A stretch of DNA of 64,000 nucleotides from Larimichthys crocea (taxonomy: Eukaryota; Chordata; Actinopteri; Sciaenidae). The notes below the pieces were generated by a model that searched no databases, was not told the DNA's origin, and saw nothing but the letters and a program-made list of their open reading frames with translations. The translations under genes were made by a program, and so were the position numbers. The stretch's first letter is position 1. The number at the start of each line of letters is the position of its first letter. The stretch spans positions 16,395,358 through 16,459,357 of the forward strand of contig NC_040032.1 in NCBI RefSeq assembly GCF_000972845.2, given 5' to 3'. Shown piece after piece: positions 23,187-34,138 of this stretch.

Positions 23187-25265
23187 TAGCTCTCTCCAAA
23201 TGACCTCTTTTTATTATTGTGAAAAATTAAAGGGATAGAAGGCTTGACCAATTAATTTTCAAAGCAAATCTTGCATGCTTACAATTTCCTTTTGTCATTT
23301 GAATGTTTGGCTGCCCATTTCATGCTTACCGTATAAAAGAAATATAAAAAATGTAGTCTAAAGCGGGGATGCTTTCTGTAACGTTAAAAAGGTCTTTAAT
23401 GTGTCTGATTGCACTCTGAAAAGGTATGAACGGTTAATTTGAGTCTTTTTTGTTCTGAATATTTACGTTCATGTTGACTGACATTTTAAACGCATGGTGT
23501 GACAACACCACACCTCACCTGCACAGTACGTGGTATTGTTTCCTTGGTGTGCCTCAAGACTGCACGACAAATTGCACACACTTTACAAAAACACACGATC
23601 AGCTGTTGTAAATTAGTCGGGGCTTGAATCTGCAGTGCAAATAGAAGAAGCAAAACACCTTGGATGGGAAAGGAAAAATAACCCAGAGGAACAATCAGTC
23701 GCCTGTAATTTTGAAGAAGAATTGAAGAGTTTATTTGGAGGACCTGAACGCCACTCCTAAAGCGAATAAAGAAATCACAGTTTGATTCATATTCCGTGGA
23801 ATAAACATGATTTAGGAAAATAAAGAAAGCCAGGGGTATCTGTTTTTGCAAATGAACCCTTCCATTATTAAGCTCCATTTATTACAGAAATTATCACTTT
23901 ATTACTGAAGTGAAAATGACTGAATAAATGTGCACACAGCAGATGAGAAAATAATGGCACAGTTCCCCTAAATGTAGTGTCTCCGTTCCCTGTGCTCATG
24001 ACAGTGAAATGGATGGATGGGTGTTTGTATTCCCTGCTAGGTAACAGACTGAGGCAAGTTCACAACAACAGGCTGTGCCACAAATGAAAGATTAAGACCT
24101 CGCCGAAACTCATTCCCGTGCATGCCTGCGCCTTCAAAACTTCTCCCAGTGGCAAAACATTGCCACCACGAGAATTAAAAATTGAAATGGCTCACCCTGG
24201 AGAATTTGCCAAGACGTGAACATTTGCTGGCAAAGCAACAGCGGGGAATTCACTAATGGAAGCTGTTAAATTTTATTTTGCTCTAAAAATAGTTCCTCTC
24301 CCTGGAGTTCTGAGCAGTGAGCAAACAGCGCAGGTGTGTTCTTAGGAATTTGTAAATTCATACATTTACTATTAAGAATTATTGTACAGTGCTCCATTAC
24401 CGATTGCTCAAGAAATGAAGCGTTTAAATAATATAAAATGTCTTCTGATGGTGTTAGGATATGCCACAAATAACTGGATTCTCACCTTACCTCCACTAGA
24501 TATGCAATCAGCTGATTTTATTTTGATGGTGGAGAAATATTGTTTCAGGAACTGGTCCAAAATTGTACCTTTTTTTTATGGACTGAGATGTAATAACTGA
24601 AACAGCCCAGGCAATGTGAAATCATTTTCACAATTATTACACTGTTAAGTCATCACTTGTCCCTCCTGAACGTGGAACATGAAAAAACACCGCCTTCATA
24701 AAAGGCTCCATCAAAACACGACGGCGGAAAGCGTTCAGTTTAGTGTAATTTACTCAACCCATAATGCCAAAGGACAGTGTTACAATATGATATGATACTT
24801 TGATGTGATGATCTGAAACAAAAAACAACATTACATGGCACTACCTTGGAGATATGCCCAATTGCTTGGCAAAGAAAATATATAGATCACGAAATAGGGA
24901 GTCATTTGAAGCACAGATAGACCAACATAGTTACACTGATAAAGAGAGGGCAGACCTACAATGGAGAAATAATTAGGACAAGGCCACTGTGCATGAATCC
25001 TTCCATGAGCACTCAACTGTGTCAAACAGCTTGGTCAATAATCTTCAGCAATTCCTGAGGATTAGAGTCTTATTACCGAGCGCCGTCTGTCACACAGACC
25101 TCGGTTCCCAAACAAGTCACTTCCTGACTGTTTACCAACATCTCGCTGGAAGAATTCATCCCATTATGTTGAATGTGCTTCAGAATGGTGTTTAGTTTCT
25201 TAATGTGTTGTGAAGTTTTGTTTGTTTTATGCATGGGTTTTCCTTCATGATATGCCTGTGGCCAA

Positions 25266-25280
25266 GTGTGTGTGTGTGTG
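25266..25280 (+). repeat. Short (TG)n microsatellite
   Basis: TG repeat of about 7 units. Confidence 0.9.
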
Positions 25281-25818
25281 CAGTGGAAAGAGCTTCTGTA
25301 AGTTGTGACTGACAGTAACCCGTTATGTAACTGAGTGTTCAACACATTTTACCCAGTGGCTAAATGTGAGGATCTATAACTTCTCATTAGTTAGACTCTC
25401 TGTGCACAGTACACGTAGCTGATTGGAAGCTGATTTTATTCCAATTTTATTTGCTGCTGTCTCTTTAATGAAATATTTAAATGATCTCTGCAGTTAAAGA
25501 AAAAAAAGTAGTAGTTTTGTGGTTAATTAATGAGAGTAGACAACTTTTAAACCAGCAATAACCTCCTTATCATCAGCTTGATCGTGGTGATTTTAACCAA
25601 CTAATTACAAACTTAAATATCAAATCAATCAATCTGCAAGCACCCCACTGTGCTCGCACCTCCACGGACACACTTGTAGATCTGACAGTGTTGAACCCGG
25701 CGTCTTTGCCCTGCACTCAGCTCTCCCTTCGCCTCGTATATAGTTTGACAGAGAGAAGTAAGCTGTACAATCCCCACAAAGTACTCCCACCCTCCCCATA
25801 AAATAACCAAGTTCTTAC

Positions 25819-25903
25819 CTTGTCCGTGTATTTGGGCCACGGCAGCAGTCAGAACCAGAACCGCGAAGAGGGTCTTAAATTGACAGTCTCCTCTCATACA
25901 CAT
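25819..25903 (-). CDS. sez6l: First coding exon, signal peptide; probably sez6l
   Basis: The exon encodes 28 codons plus one base and stops at the strong donor CAAG|GTAAGAAC (phase 1). The translation MCMRGDCQFK + TLFAVLVLTAAVAQIHGQ is a typical signal peptide: short polar N-end, a hydrophobic core of about 13 residues, and a likely cleavage near AVAQ. The first ATG was chosen because it has G at -3; the second, two codons on, has a poorer context. The same frame stays open further upstream to 26131, but that stretch is low-complexity leader sequence. The peptide alone does not name the gene. SEZ6L is inferred because it follows MYO18B in the same orientation in vertebrates and has a small signal-peptide first exon and a very long first intron. 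SEZ6L is a neuronal type I membrane protein with CUB and sushi domains; none of those exons is in this window. Confidence 0.55.
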
Positions 25904-25983
25904 GTCTACTAAAGTCGAGGTCGCTCTTCGCGTATAGCTACAGAAACACGTCCTTGTGTTGTGGAGAAAAGAATACTTCCAGG

Positions 25984-26045
25984 GCTGAGAAGAAGAAGAA
26001 GAAGAAGACAAAAAAAGAAGAAAAGACAAAAACAAGAAGAAAAAG
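25984..26045 (-). promoter_or_regulatory. Pyrimidine tract and CAG: candidate 5' UTR splice acceptor
   Basis: About 60 nt of almost pure C/T on the minus strand (including six CTT units) end in TTCTCAG|CCCTGG at 25984, a textbook 3' splice site 81 nt before the start codon. If used, the coding exon spans 25819-25984 and an upstream non-coding exon exists. If not, the tract is simply a CU-rich leader. The sequence cannot decide. Confidence 0.4.
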
Positions 26046-26299
26046 CAAAAGCGTTCTTTTGTTGTTTTTTTTAACGACTGCAAAACACAAACCGAGCCGT
26101 GCGGATTTTTTTTTTTTTTTAGCCGATGCACTTCCTTCTATGAATCGCAGAGGGTAGACAGTCAAGAATAATCAAGTGAAATGCGGAGGTCCCTCTTTTT
26201 TAATTTGGACGCTCAGTCTCGGATTCCTGACTGTGTGAGCAGTCGGCACATGGAGAAGAGGAGGCAGCCGAGGATTCAGCACCGCGGACAGCTCCTAGC

Positions 26300-26362
26300 G
26301 TCAGCTGCTGGAACAGCCTCCTTAAAGTTGTTTGGAGGAGGGGGTGAATTTCCTTTATACTG
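26300..26362 (-). promoter_or_regulatory. Candidate core promoter of the sez6l-like gene
   Basis: On the minus strand the sequence AACAGTATAAAGGAAATTC carries a consensus TATA box at 26359-26353. A start site would be expected near 26325-26330, in CCCCCTCCTCC. An E-box (CAGCTG, 26302-26307) follows a little downstream. The predicted transcript would have a leader of about 420 nt before the ATG at 25903. No transcript data are available, and a second promoter cannot be excluded. Confidence 0.45.
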
Positions 26363-26387
26363 TTTGGCTGGACACAGTCACCTCTAT

Positions 26388-26398
26388 ATATATATATT
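26388..26398. repeat. Short (TA)n tract
   Basis: An 11 bp TA repeat about 30 bp upstream of the predicted TATA box on the minus strand. It could itself act as an AT-rich core-promoter element. Confidence 0.8.
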
Positions 26399-26631
26399 GT
26401 TTCTATATATTATAACGCCTCATACCATAAACATATCACCACCAGTCTCAAATGTGCAGCAAAAAAGGGATGCACCAATCTACTTGCTTTTATTCAGTGT
26501 TATGATAAGCACCAATAAACTGTGTTTGATTGAATTCATTCGTCTTCCTACTTCAGATCAGAATCTAGTCTAATAAAAATGTTGGAATTGACAACAAACA
26601 CACAGTTTTCCAGACGCAGAATTCAAAGTGC

Positions 26632-26947
26632 TTAAAGGTCCGGTGTTGTAAATCGCTGCATTGCAATCCCCTCACGTCACCCCTCACCTTAGTGTAAAAA
26701 GAGAAACAACACTTTGAAAGGACAGAGTCTAGAGTCAGTATTTAGTTTTTTTTTCTGTTCTGGGCTGAACTGTAGAAGCACGACAAGATGGTGGCCTCTA
26801 TAAAAGGGGACCCGCTCCCACTGTAGATATAAAAGGATAATTCTGAAGTAACAAAAATAAAGAAGAAGATTCTTATTTTAGAGTAATTATACATGCATGA
26901 AAACATAGTGTTGTTCCATGTCCGCATCTTACACACTGAACCTTTAA
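26632..26947 (-). mobile_element. 316 bp TTAA-ended inverted-repeat element (MITE-like)
   Basis: The element begins TTAAAGGTCCGGTGTTGTAA and ends with the near-complement TTACACACTGAACCTTTAA, so it has imperfect terminal inverted repeats of about 19 bp and TTAA at both ends. Inside, minus-strand reading, are ATGTTTTCATGCATG, CTTTTATATCTACAG and GGGAGCGGGTCC. A related, 3'-truncated copy lies at 11183-11495 on the plus strand. It has no coding capacity. TTAA ends would fit a piggyBac-mobilised non-autonomous element, but the class is an inference. Confidence 0.7.
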
Positions 26948-27103
26948 GTATGGCATTTTAAAATCCTCAAAAGTAATGACTGTCATTATATGTGAGGAGG
27001 ATAATATTTAAACCCAGTTTTGAGTTCAGTTTGAATGTGTTGTAATCATATATGCATTCAGATGTGGTCAGACAATTATACATGAGATAATTTGGCATTT
27101 CTT

Positions 27104-27106
27104 CTC

Positions 27107-27140
<34 letters not shown>

Positions 27141-27147
27141 TTCTCTG
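27104..27147 (+). repeat. (CT)n microsatellite
   Basis: CT dinucleotide tract of about 44 bp with two TT interruptions, about 0.75 kb upstream of the predicted sez6l-like transcription start. Confidence 0.95.
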
Positions 27148-28783
27148 GAGCTGGACTTGCTCACCTTTTTTTCACAAAAGACACAATGGTGAGTGTGCAA
27201 TTTATCATTAGTGATAAAGCACAGTGCTGTGACACACAGAGTCAAGAGGCTTTAAGGTGGAGGAGGGGGGAGGGAAGGCATGCACATATCGGATATCACC
27301 ATAAAAGACAGACAATTAGTCAGAGGGAAATATGATTTGCTTTGCTTTTGATTTCTGACCCTAAATTTAGCGTACACCGTTTTGACTAGCTTTTAGCACT
27401 ACATGAGTCAGAAAACTGCAGCTGAGTGGATTTTTTTTTTTTTTTTAGTCCCATTCCCAGTAAAGCTCAGACCCTGCTGTGCATGACGAGCCCTGAGGTT
27501 AGGCTGTTCCTCAGGTGCTGGAAATAATCATGCCATGCTCTCCGGTCTCTTAGGTCACTTCTTTTTTTTTTTTGTCTTTTTTCTTCTTTCTAGGTTCAGT
27601 TTATGTCTCAGGGCTGTATCTATTTGCTACTGATGTATGTCTGCCCGGTGCTCAGAACCACAGCAGAACTCGATTTTAATGAATAAAGTGAGGATCTTAA
27701 ATTGGTGGCAGCAGCTATAGCAGAAACAGTAAATACCATATTTGGACAGCGCAGGTGACAAATATGTAATGGACAATGAAACAAATCAAATCCTTCAGGA
27801 GGACCTGGGTTTAGCCTCCTGTGTAGGTGGAAAGTTACCAAACTGAAGCAATAAACAAGCAACTCCTACAAGCTCTAAGGGCTGCTGAGGTTGACCTCTG
27901 ACCTCCCTATGGAGCCTGATTGAGTGCAAAGATCAATAAAGTATGACATTATTGTTCTTATATGAGCAGGTGATCAGTTTAACCATGAAACAGTTGCTAA
28001 AAAACCCATCTTTCATTCATTAATAAACTCATTATTCAGTCTGAGTATGACAAGTGATTATTTAGAAATAACTAGTGCAATATACTCTTCTATTATCTAC
28101 TACGCTTATCGCTACAACCCCCCCTCCCTTACTTATCTAGGTCATATTAGCCTATTATATCAAAAGAAGCTTAATATAGGCAGAAAAATAATTGCTATGT
28201 GCTCACGTTCTGTTCATCCAGTCAGTAATGTCTACACAAGCGATGCATGAACAATAATGGGTAAGATTCAAAGTCAACCGGAAGATATAAGAAACAAAAA
28301 CATACTGCTTTTCAGGGCAGTTTTCAATGTTGTCACCTGAAGAAGCAGGAGAAGGAGGAGGAGAAGATACAGCAGGTTGATGTGTATTCACAGGCAGCGT
28401 GTCGTGCATCAAAATAAAAGCAATTAGAAGACGGGAAGAGAGGATGGGGACGGGAGTGGGGAATAAAGGCATTGGAAGAGGCAGACTCCGACTTCAGTGA
28501 AGAAAATAAAATAGTGTGTGTAAGCAGATGCTATTTCAAAACAAAACCACTCATTCTAAAAATAAAAGTGTACAGTGGAGCAGTGAAATGTAAATCTGTT
28601 CTCTGTGTCCTACAGTATCCCACCATAAGCCAAGTGTGATGTGTCATTATCAGTCGATGGTTGAATCACCCACTTTCCTGTCACACTTCTGGCCCTGAAG
28701 ACTCGACTGCCTCGGATTAACAGGAAGTGTTATTTCAGAGAGATCACATGTCATTGTCATTGCACGCAGACTCATTTTGCACT

Positions 28784-28806
28784 CACACACACACACACAC
28801 ACACAC
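28784..28806 (+). repeat. (CA)n microsatellite
   Basis: Uninterrupted CA dinucleotide repeat of about 11 units in intergenic DNA upstream of the sez6l-like promoter. Confidence 0.95.
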
Positions 28807-31800
28807 TTTTATCCCTCCCTTTTTTTAGACGTTGACTTTTCTTTCAGGTTCTATTTGACTTTGTCTCACTTTGCCTCCGTCCGTCGCCCTCTGTCACTGC
28901 ACCAACGTCTCTCTCTTTTTCTTCTAAATTTATCTCTGTTTCCCTCCACATCCCCCAAGCGTGGGACGCTCCTTGCATCACTCCTGTTACTCCCTCCGGA
29001 CATACTCCCGAAAAAAAAAAAAAAAAGCTCTAATAGTGCAACTTTCCCTTTAGTGAAGCTCCGTGGAGCCATAAAGCAGCCCTGAGGTCTAGTTGGCAGC
29101 CAGATGGTTGCAGCCGAGCTTTCATTCTGCTAATGGGTAGGGGGGCAGAGCAGTTAATGAAAATCAGACCCTTGAAATGAAATGACCAATGTACCAAGGT
29201 AATGAGGCACACATCGGCAGCAAGCCTTTACAAGCATTAAGGTAATCTTAGATGGCAGGATTATGTAAAAAAATGTCTTCTGATGACTGCTCATTGGACG
29301 GCTAAGGACTGATTATTACACAGCATGTTCAGCTAACAAACACACTCCTACTAATTCAGAGCACTGCCTGTGATATTTAGACTGACTGGCCTGGCTAAGT
29401 GTTGTATCCAACCAATGTTGTGTGCCAAATGCTATTAATGAGTCTCTGTCCGCGTAGCATTACAACCTGCAAATTACAGCCCATATTGTAGTCACAGACA
29501 GCGACAATATCACAGTCACAGGACTCGAAAATGCACGCAGGGCTAATCATCGTGCATTACATTCACAGCGCAGGACCGTGACCCCTTTCAGCTAACAATC
29601 GCAATTAGAGCACTATCCGAAAATCTGTTCTCTGTTATTTACTGCTATTTGTCATTAGGCTACGCCAATCAGACTCGCTGCTGTTAGAGGGGAGGGCAGT
29701 GTAAAAGATTCAGGGTTTGAAACTACAAGATAGTAATAGATGGTTGTAGCCTTTTTATGTGCACAAGATGCAACTGAGTAAAACGTCTTACTACTATTTA
29801 CCTGCAGTAAACATTCAAAGTAAGTCTGATCGTGCAGGACAAAACAGGTGGTATTATTGTGCATTTTGCCTGTGTGAGATTGTCAGAGAGGCGTATTGAT
29901 TTTCCTTTCCCTTTTGTCTCCTGATTGTTGGAACACTTTTTTTTTTCTAACACGATTTTAAAACATTCAAAGGAACAGACATTTTCACAAAATGTTTGAT
30001 GCCTAAACTTGGACAAGGCTTAATTTCATAGAATAGTACAGGGAAACCTGTCAGATTGCATAAACTATGAAACAGACAAGAGGAAGCTGATGGTTCTCTT
30101 GTCTTTATTTTTCTTTTTTACTCATTGTAGTTCCTAACAAATATGCACATCCTGTATATATATTTTTTTGCGGTTATTCATTTTAGCTGTTTGGCTGATT
30201 GAGTCGACAGTACACGAGTGTTCTCTGCGTATTAAACTCGTTTTCTATTGTAATGGCACACTCTTTTATCACAATCTGTAAAACTTCCCCTCAGAATGTG
30301 TAAACAGTCAGAACAAGACAAACAGGCGTGCGAGTGTGAAGCGTATAATCCATATCCCTGATGATTAGGCTAATACAAGACCAAAACAGGGTTGACTCAT
30401 TCTGTTCGCTCATGCCTCGTACCTCCACTGGAACTGACATTCTTTTTCTCCTCACGGCTTTTAAATATTTAATAGACAGTGTTGGCAAAATGATGACGAT
30501 GCCCAATTAGGAAGGGAAAAGAAAAGTTTGCTTTTACAAAAATTGCACTTGTCCAGTTTTAAAACAAATAATCCAATGCATTATCACACATTTTTTTAAA
30601 AACAGTGCCATATAAAAGTATTAATGTGTCCATTATCATTTCTCAAAATAGGTAATTTAAACTTCTGTGATCAAATTATGATCTTGCCATAACTGATACA
30701 CACAATCATTCTTCATGCGTTCCCTACAGCATACCCAAATAATGTTTGTGAAGCTGCAACACTGTTAATGCTCCCCCAATTGTTAAAACCCACAGGAAAT
30801 AATAGACAATTCCATGTTTACTGATGTGTATCTAGCAGCCACTGTGGAGAGCCATGAATATATAGTATTTGTGTGGTATCTTTAATTTACTGTTTTTTTC
30901 CTGTCGTCCCATCCACTCCATATCCCGGTCCTTGCTACAGCAATGACCCATTTTTCCTATAAATATCAAGTTTCCTCTTAACTTGCCCATGCCTGTGTAG
31001 CATAAATAGTTCAATGTACTTTGCAGCATTGTACTGTCTTCCTTCCCCCCTCTTTTGTTGTGCACTTCCTCCTCCTGGTAGAGCCCAGTTAATTGCACAT
31101 TCCTCATTACCATGTATTGGGAAAAGAGCTCCCTCTGAGCAAGTCAACTGCACAGTAGACAGTTTTTCAAAGCTTTTCAGAAAATCCATTTTCTGCAGGA
31201 AAAAAAAAAAAAAAGAATAGGAGGAGGGGGGGGAAAGGACAAGCTTCACCTGACCTTTGACCTCAAATTATGAATTTCACAACCCGCTTCATGGATTTGT
31301 AACTGTTTGGTACAAGAGTACTGGGAGACTGTCGGAGGAAACATTTCTCTCAGCTGCCCAATTTCTTCTTTCCCGCAGTAAACTCTGTGTGAGCAGTGTG
31401 GACGGTTGTTGTGTGCTGCAGTCTGCAAGTCCCAACAGTGGGAATAGAGAGGATGTGACCCCAAAGACTGAGCAGCATCTGTTAACCCCCCTGATCATTG
31501 CTTCTATCTGACGGCTAGGCTGGAGCAGCGTCTGCCCAGTCATGCGGGACCCCTGCCAATAGATTCAGCAGACTATGGTAATGAGCCCGAAAGGATTCCC
31601 AGGCTCAGTGCTGTCACTTTGATGACTCCAAAATTAACATGGCTGTAGAAATTCTTCACACCTGCTGTAATAACATTCCAAGATAGAAGGAATATGTCAC
31701 TAAAACAGGTACAAGAAAATGAATGTAACCCCCCTTGTCAAATGTAATTAGAACCGTAGTGACACAGATATGGTGCAGTGAATGTTTTGGAAGGGTGAAG

Positions 31801-32280
31801 CAAGAAATTACTGCCGCAGTGAGGATTTTGTGCTGATAGCAGTATCCTATGTGCCTTAAGATGGAGCTTTCTGTCGTAAGTATAATAGAGTTCCCGACTA
31901 GAAGCGTTAGTATGCTACAACACAACAACACTCCATTCCCACACAGCAACACACACCATGCTACCACCATGCAAGATGGTGTGTCAGGCTCACACAAACA
32001 GACACAAACCTGTCACGGAGTGTGTGACATGTTGTCCCAATACTTCCACCATCCACATCTCTGTTCATTGTTTCTCCTCTTCAGCTCGCTGTGTGCTCCT
32101 CCCTCTCCTTGACCTTCTCTTTTCATTAGTCAGAGTGCGTCTCATGCCCCTGAGCATGCTGATAGTGCAGTGCTCCAAGGCTGCATTTATCAAGATGATA
32201 AAGCACTCTCAGACAACAGCCAAGTATCTCAAGGCTAGTGGCCACAGTACCTGACAAGTGACAACAAGTCACACAAACAG

Positions 32281-32330
32281 CCCCCTCCCCCCCCCCCCTC
32301 CAATCCCGATCCCGATCTCCCCCTCCTGCT
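32281..32330 (-). other. C-rich tract, possible G-quadruplex on minus strand
   Basis: The plus strand has long C runs (CCCCCT followed by about 12 C) and then repeated ATCCCGATCCCGATCTCCCC. The minus strand therefore has more than four G runs of three or more with short loops. Structure formation is inferred from the pattern only. Confidence 0.55.
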
Positions 32331-32451
32331 CACGTCGGGCATGCCTAGTTGGTCACAGGTTGTTGCCTTATGTCACACGAGCCCCTAATGAGAAGTTAAG
32401 TGCAGATGAAAGTGGGTGACTGCACAAGACAACAGATCTGCCCACGCCTAT

Positions 32452-32479
32452 GCACACACACACACACACACACACACAC
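32452..32479 (+). repeat. (CA)n microsatellite
   Basis: Uninterrupted CA dinucleotide repeat of about 13-14 units. Confidence 0.95.
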
Positions 32480-33071
32480 TTTTCTCTCCACGCACAGACT
32501 GCTCACAGCACACCAGATTGTCCGTTGCACTGCGTGTCTGGGTTCAGCGACATCCTGTTAAACCATGCAGGCCCTGAGTCACAGAAATGCAAGTCTTGCC
32601 ACTTTAGCTTCAGCTTTCATCTTTGCCTGCTGCTCACCTCACTTTCCTCAATTCAATGGCTGTTTTCCACTCTGAAGCCATAAAGGCTGCTGTCTGCCTG
32701 AGAGCAGGGGCTCCATTCGGCAATCACTGCTCAGCTCTGAGGCGGAAACTGACAGCTGAGATGACGAGGAAGTTATGTTATTCTCTTCAAAAGGTATTAG
32801 CAATTTCTTTAATGGGAGGTAGTGGGCGGTTTTGACAGTTCTTTTTTTTTATTTTTTTTGTATCAATGCTCTTTTCTCGTCTCCATTAAATCTCATTTTT
32901 AGATTAAAACACGTGTTCAATCATAATTCAAAGTATATTGTTCACGGAGAGTCATTTTTAAATGAAAGACCTCAAAAGGCAATTTTACTTCATTGCCACG
33001 GAGTTGGATTTCTTTTGTTCCTTACAGCTCAAATGTGCTTCTTGCTCTGCCTTTCTCTTTCCTGCATGCTC

Positions 33072-33076
<5 letters not shown>

Positions 33077-33102
<26 letters not shown>
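33077..33102 (+). repeat. (CA)n microsatellite
   Basis: Uninterrupted CA dinucleotide repeat of about 13 units. Confidence 0.95.
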
Positions 33103-34114
33103 GACGTATCATTAAAGTGACACTGCGTCAATATGCAAAGTAAATTTACCATGACTATTCAGCTTATCAACATCGTCGCACTTTGCCTTGACATTTTTAG
33201 CCTTTTGTGCTTTTATCAGGCACATCAGTGACACTGCAAATCAATTGTGACATTTTTATTACAATATATTTAAATTAACAGCGTACATATCACGAACTGG
33301 AGATCCAGCGGGGCATTTTGTTTAAAAGATGTATGCAAACAAATCTGTTCTCTTGGACAACGAGCACATACAGAGTATAGTCTTATATTTTCAAAAAAAT
33401 ATCAAGTAAAATAATGTGTTCACGTGTTCTGAAGAACCACTCTGAAACGCTATAATAGTAGCTATCTGCAGTAAGTGCTGTGAAAGGCAATTGCTTGAGA
33501 TATTAAGAATTTTCAGGCGGCTCGGTCTTCCACATGTCTTGTTGCAGTGCACGCGGCTCAAGGATGTGATCCCGGCTACCCAGAGGTAATAGAGGACCTC
33601 TGAAGTGTTTCTGAAATACCAAATGTCAAGGAGGATGGGCCGTCGTTCTATTACTTTTTTTTTTTCATCTTTTTCTGGATGTTAACAAACCATTTTAACT
33701 GTACATGACCAGTAATGACCTTTTTTTCTATCGATTTCTTCAATTATCAAAAAGTACTTCACAGATACTTAAAGATCCCTTTAATGTGGATGCAACTGTA
33801 GTCTTTTGTGTGACAATTACACACCAAGGTTGAGTTGCTTTTCATTCTCCTCGACTGAAAAAAGCCTTTATTTCTGTACTGTTGCCATGTCTCTGTGAAC
33901 AAGGCTCCTGATACATTCATTGGTTCAGTCCCATACATTATCAGGGCTCTAGCTGTGGTCACTTTGAATAAAAAAGAAAATACTAACACACACCATAACC
34001 AGAAACCTTCACCAACTTTGTCTTTTACTGGCCTCAAGTTGAGCTTTCAGTGTTTTTTTGTTTGAGTTCATGGTTGCCACGTTGCCACAACTGCACCTCC
34101 TTTATATATACAAG

Positions 34115-34138
34115 CACACACACACACACATACACACA
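34115..34138 (+). repeat. (CA)n microsatellite, one interruption
   Basis: CA dinucleotide repeat with a single TA interruption, in intergenic DNA. Confidence 0.93.

Larger units (their letters stand above)
22990..25818 (-). other. Start of putative intron 1 of the sez6l-like gene
   Basis: It begins GTAAGAACTTGG on the minus strand. It contains a (TC)n run (23163-23186), a short (TG)n run (25266-25280) and AT-rich sequence. No exon was recognised. Confidence 0.6.

Noticed and set aside
23486..23878. A 130-codon minus-strand frame in putative intron 1, considered as a sez6l exon
   Set aside because: No CUB or sushi cysteine pattern, no matching splice sites with phase 1, and no recognisable similarity.
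25904..26131. In-frame N-terminal extension of the sez6l-like exon to 26131
   Set aside because: The added sequence is a Phe/Ser/Lys low-complexity translation of a pyrimidine tract and a poly-A run. It would bury the signal peptide internally and ignores the acceptor-like site at 25984.
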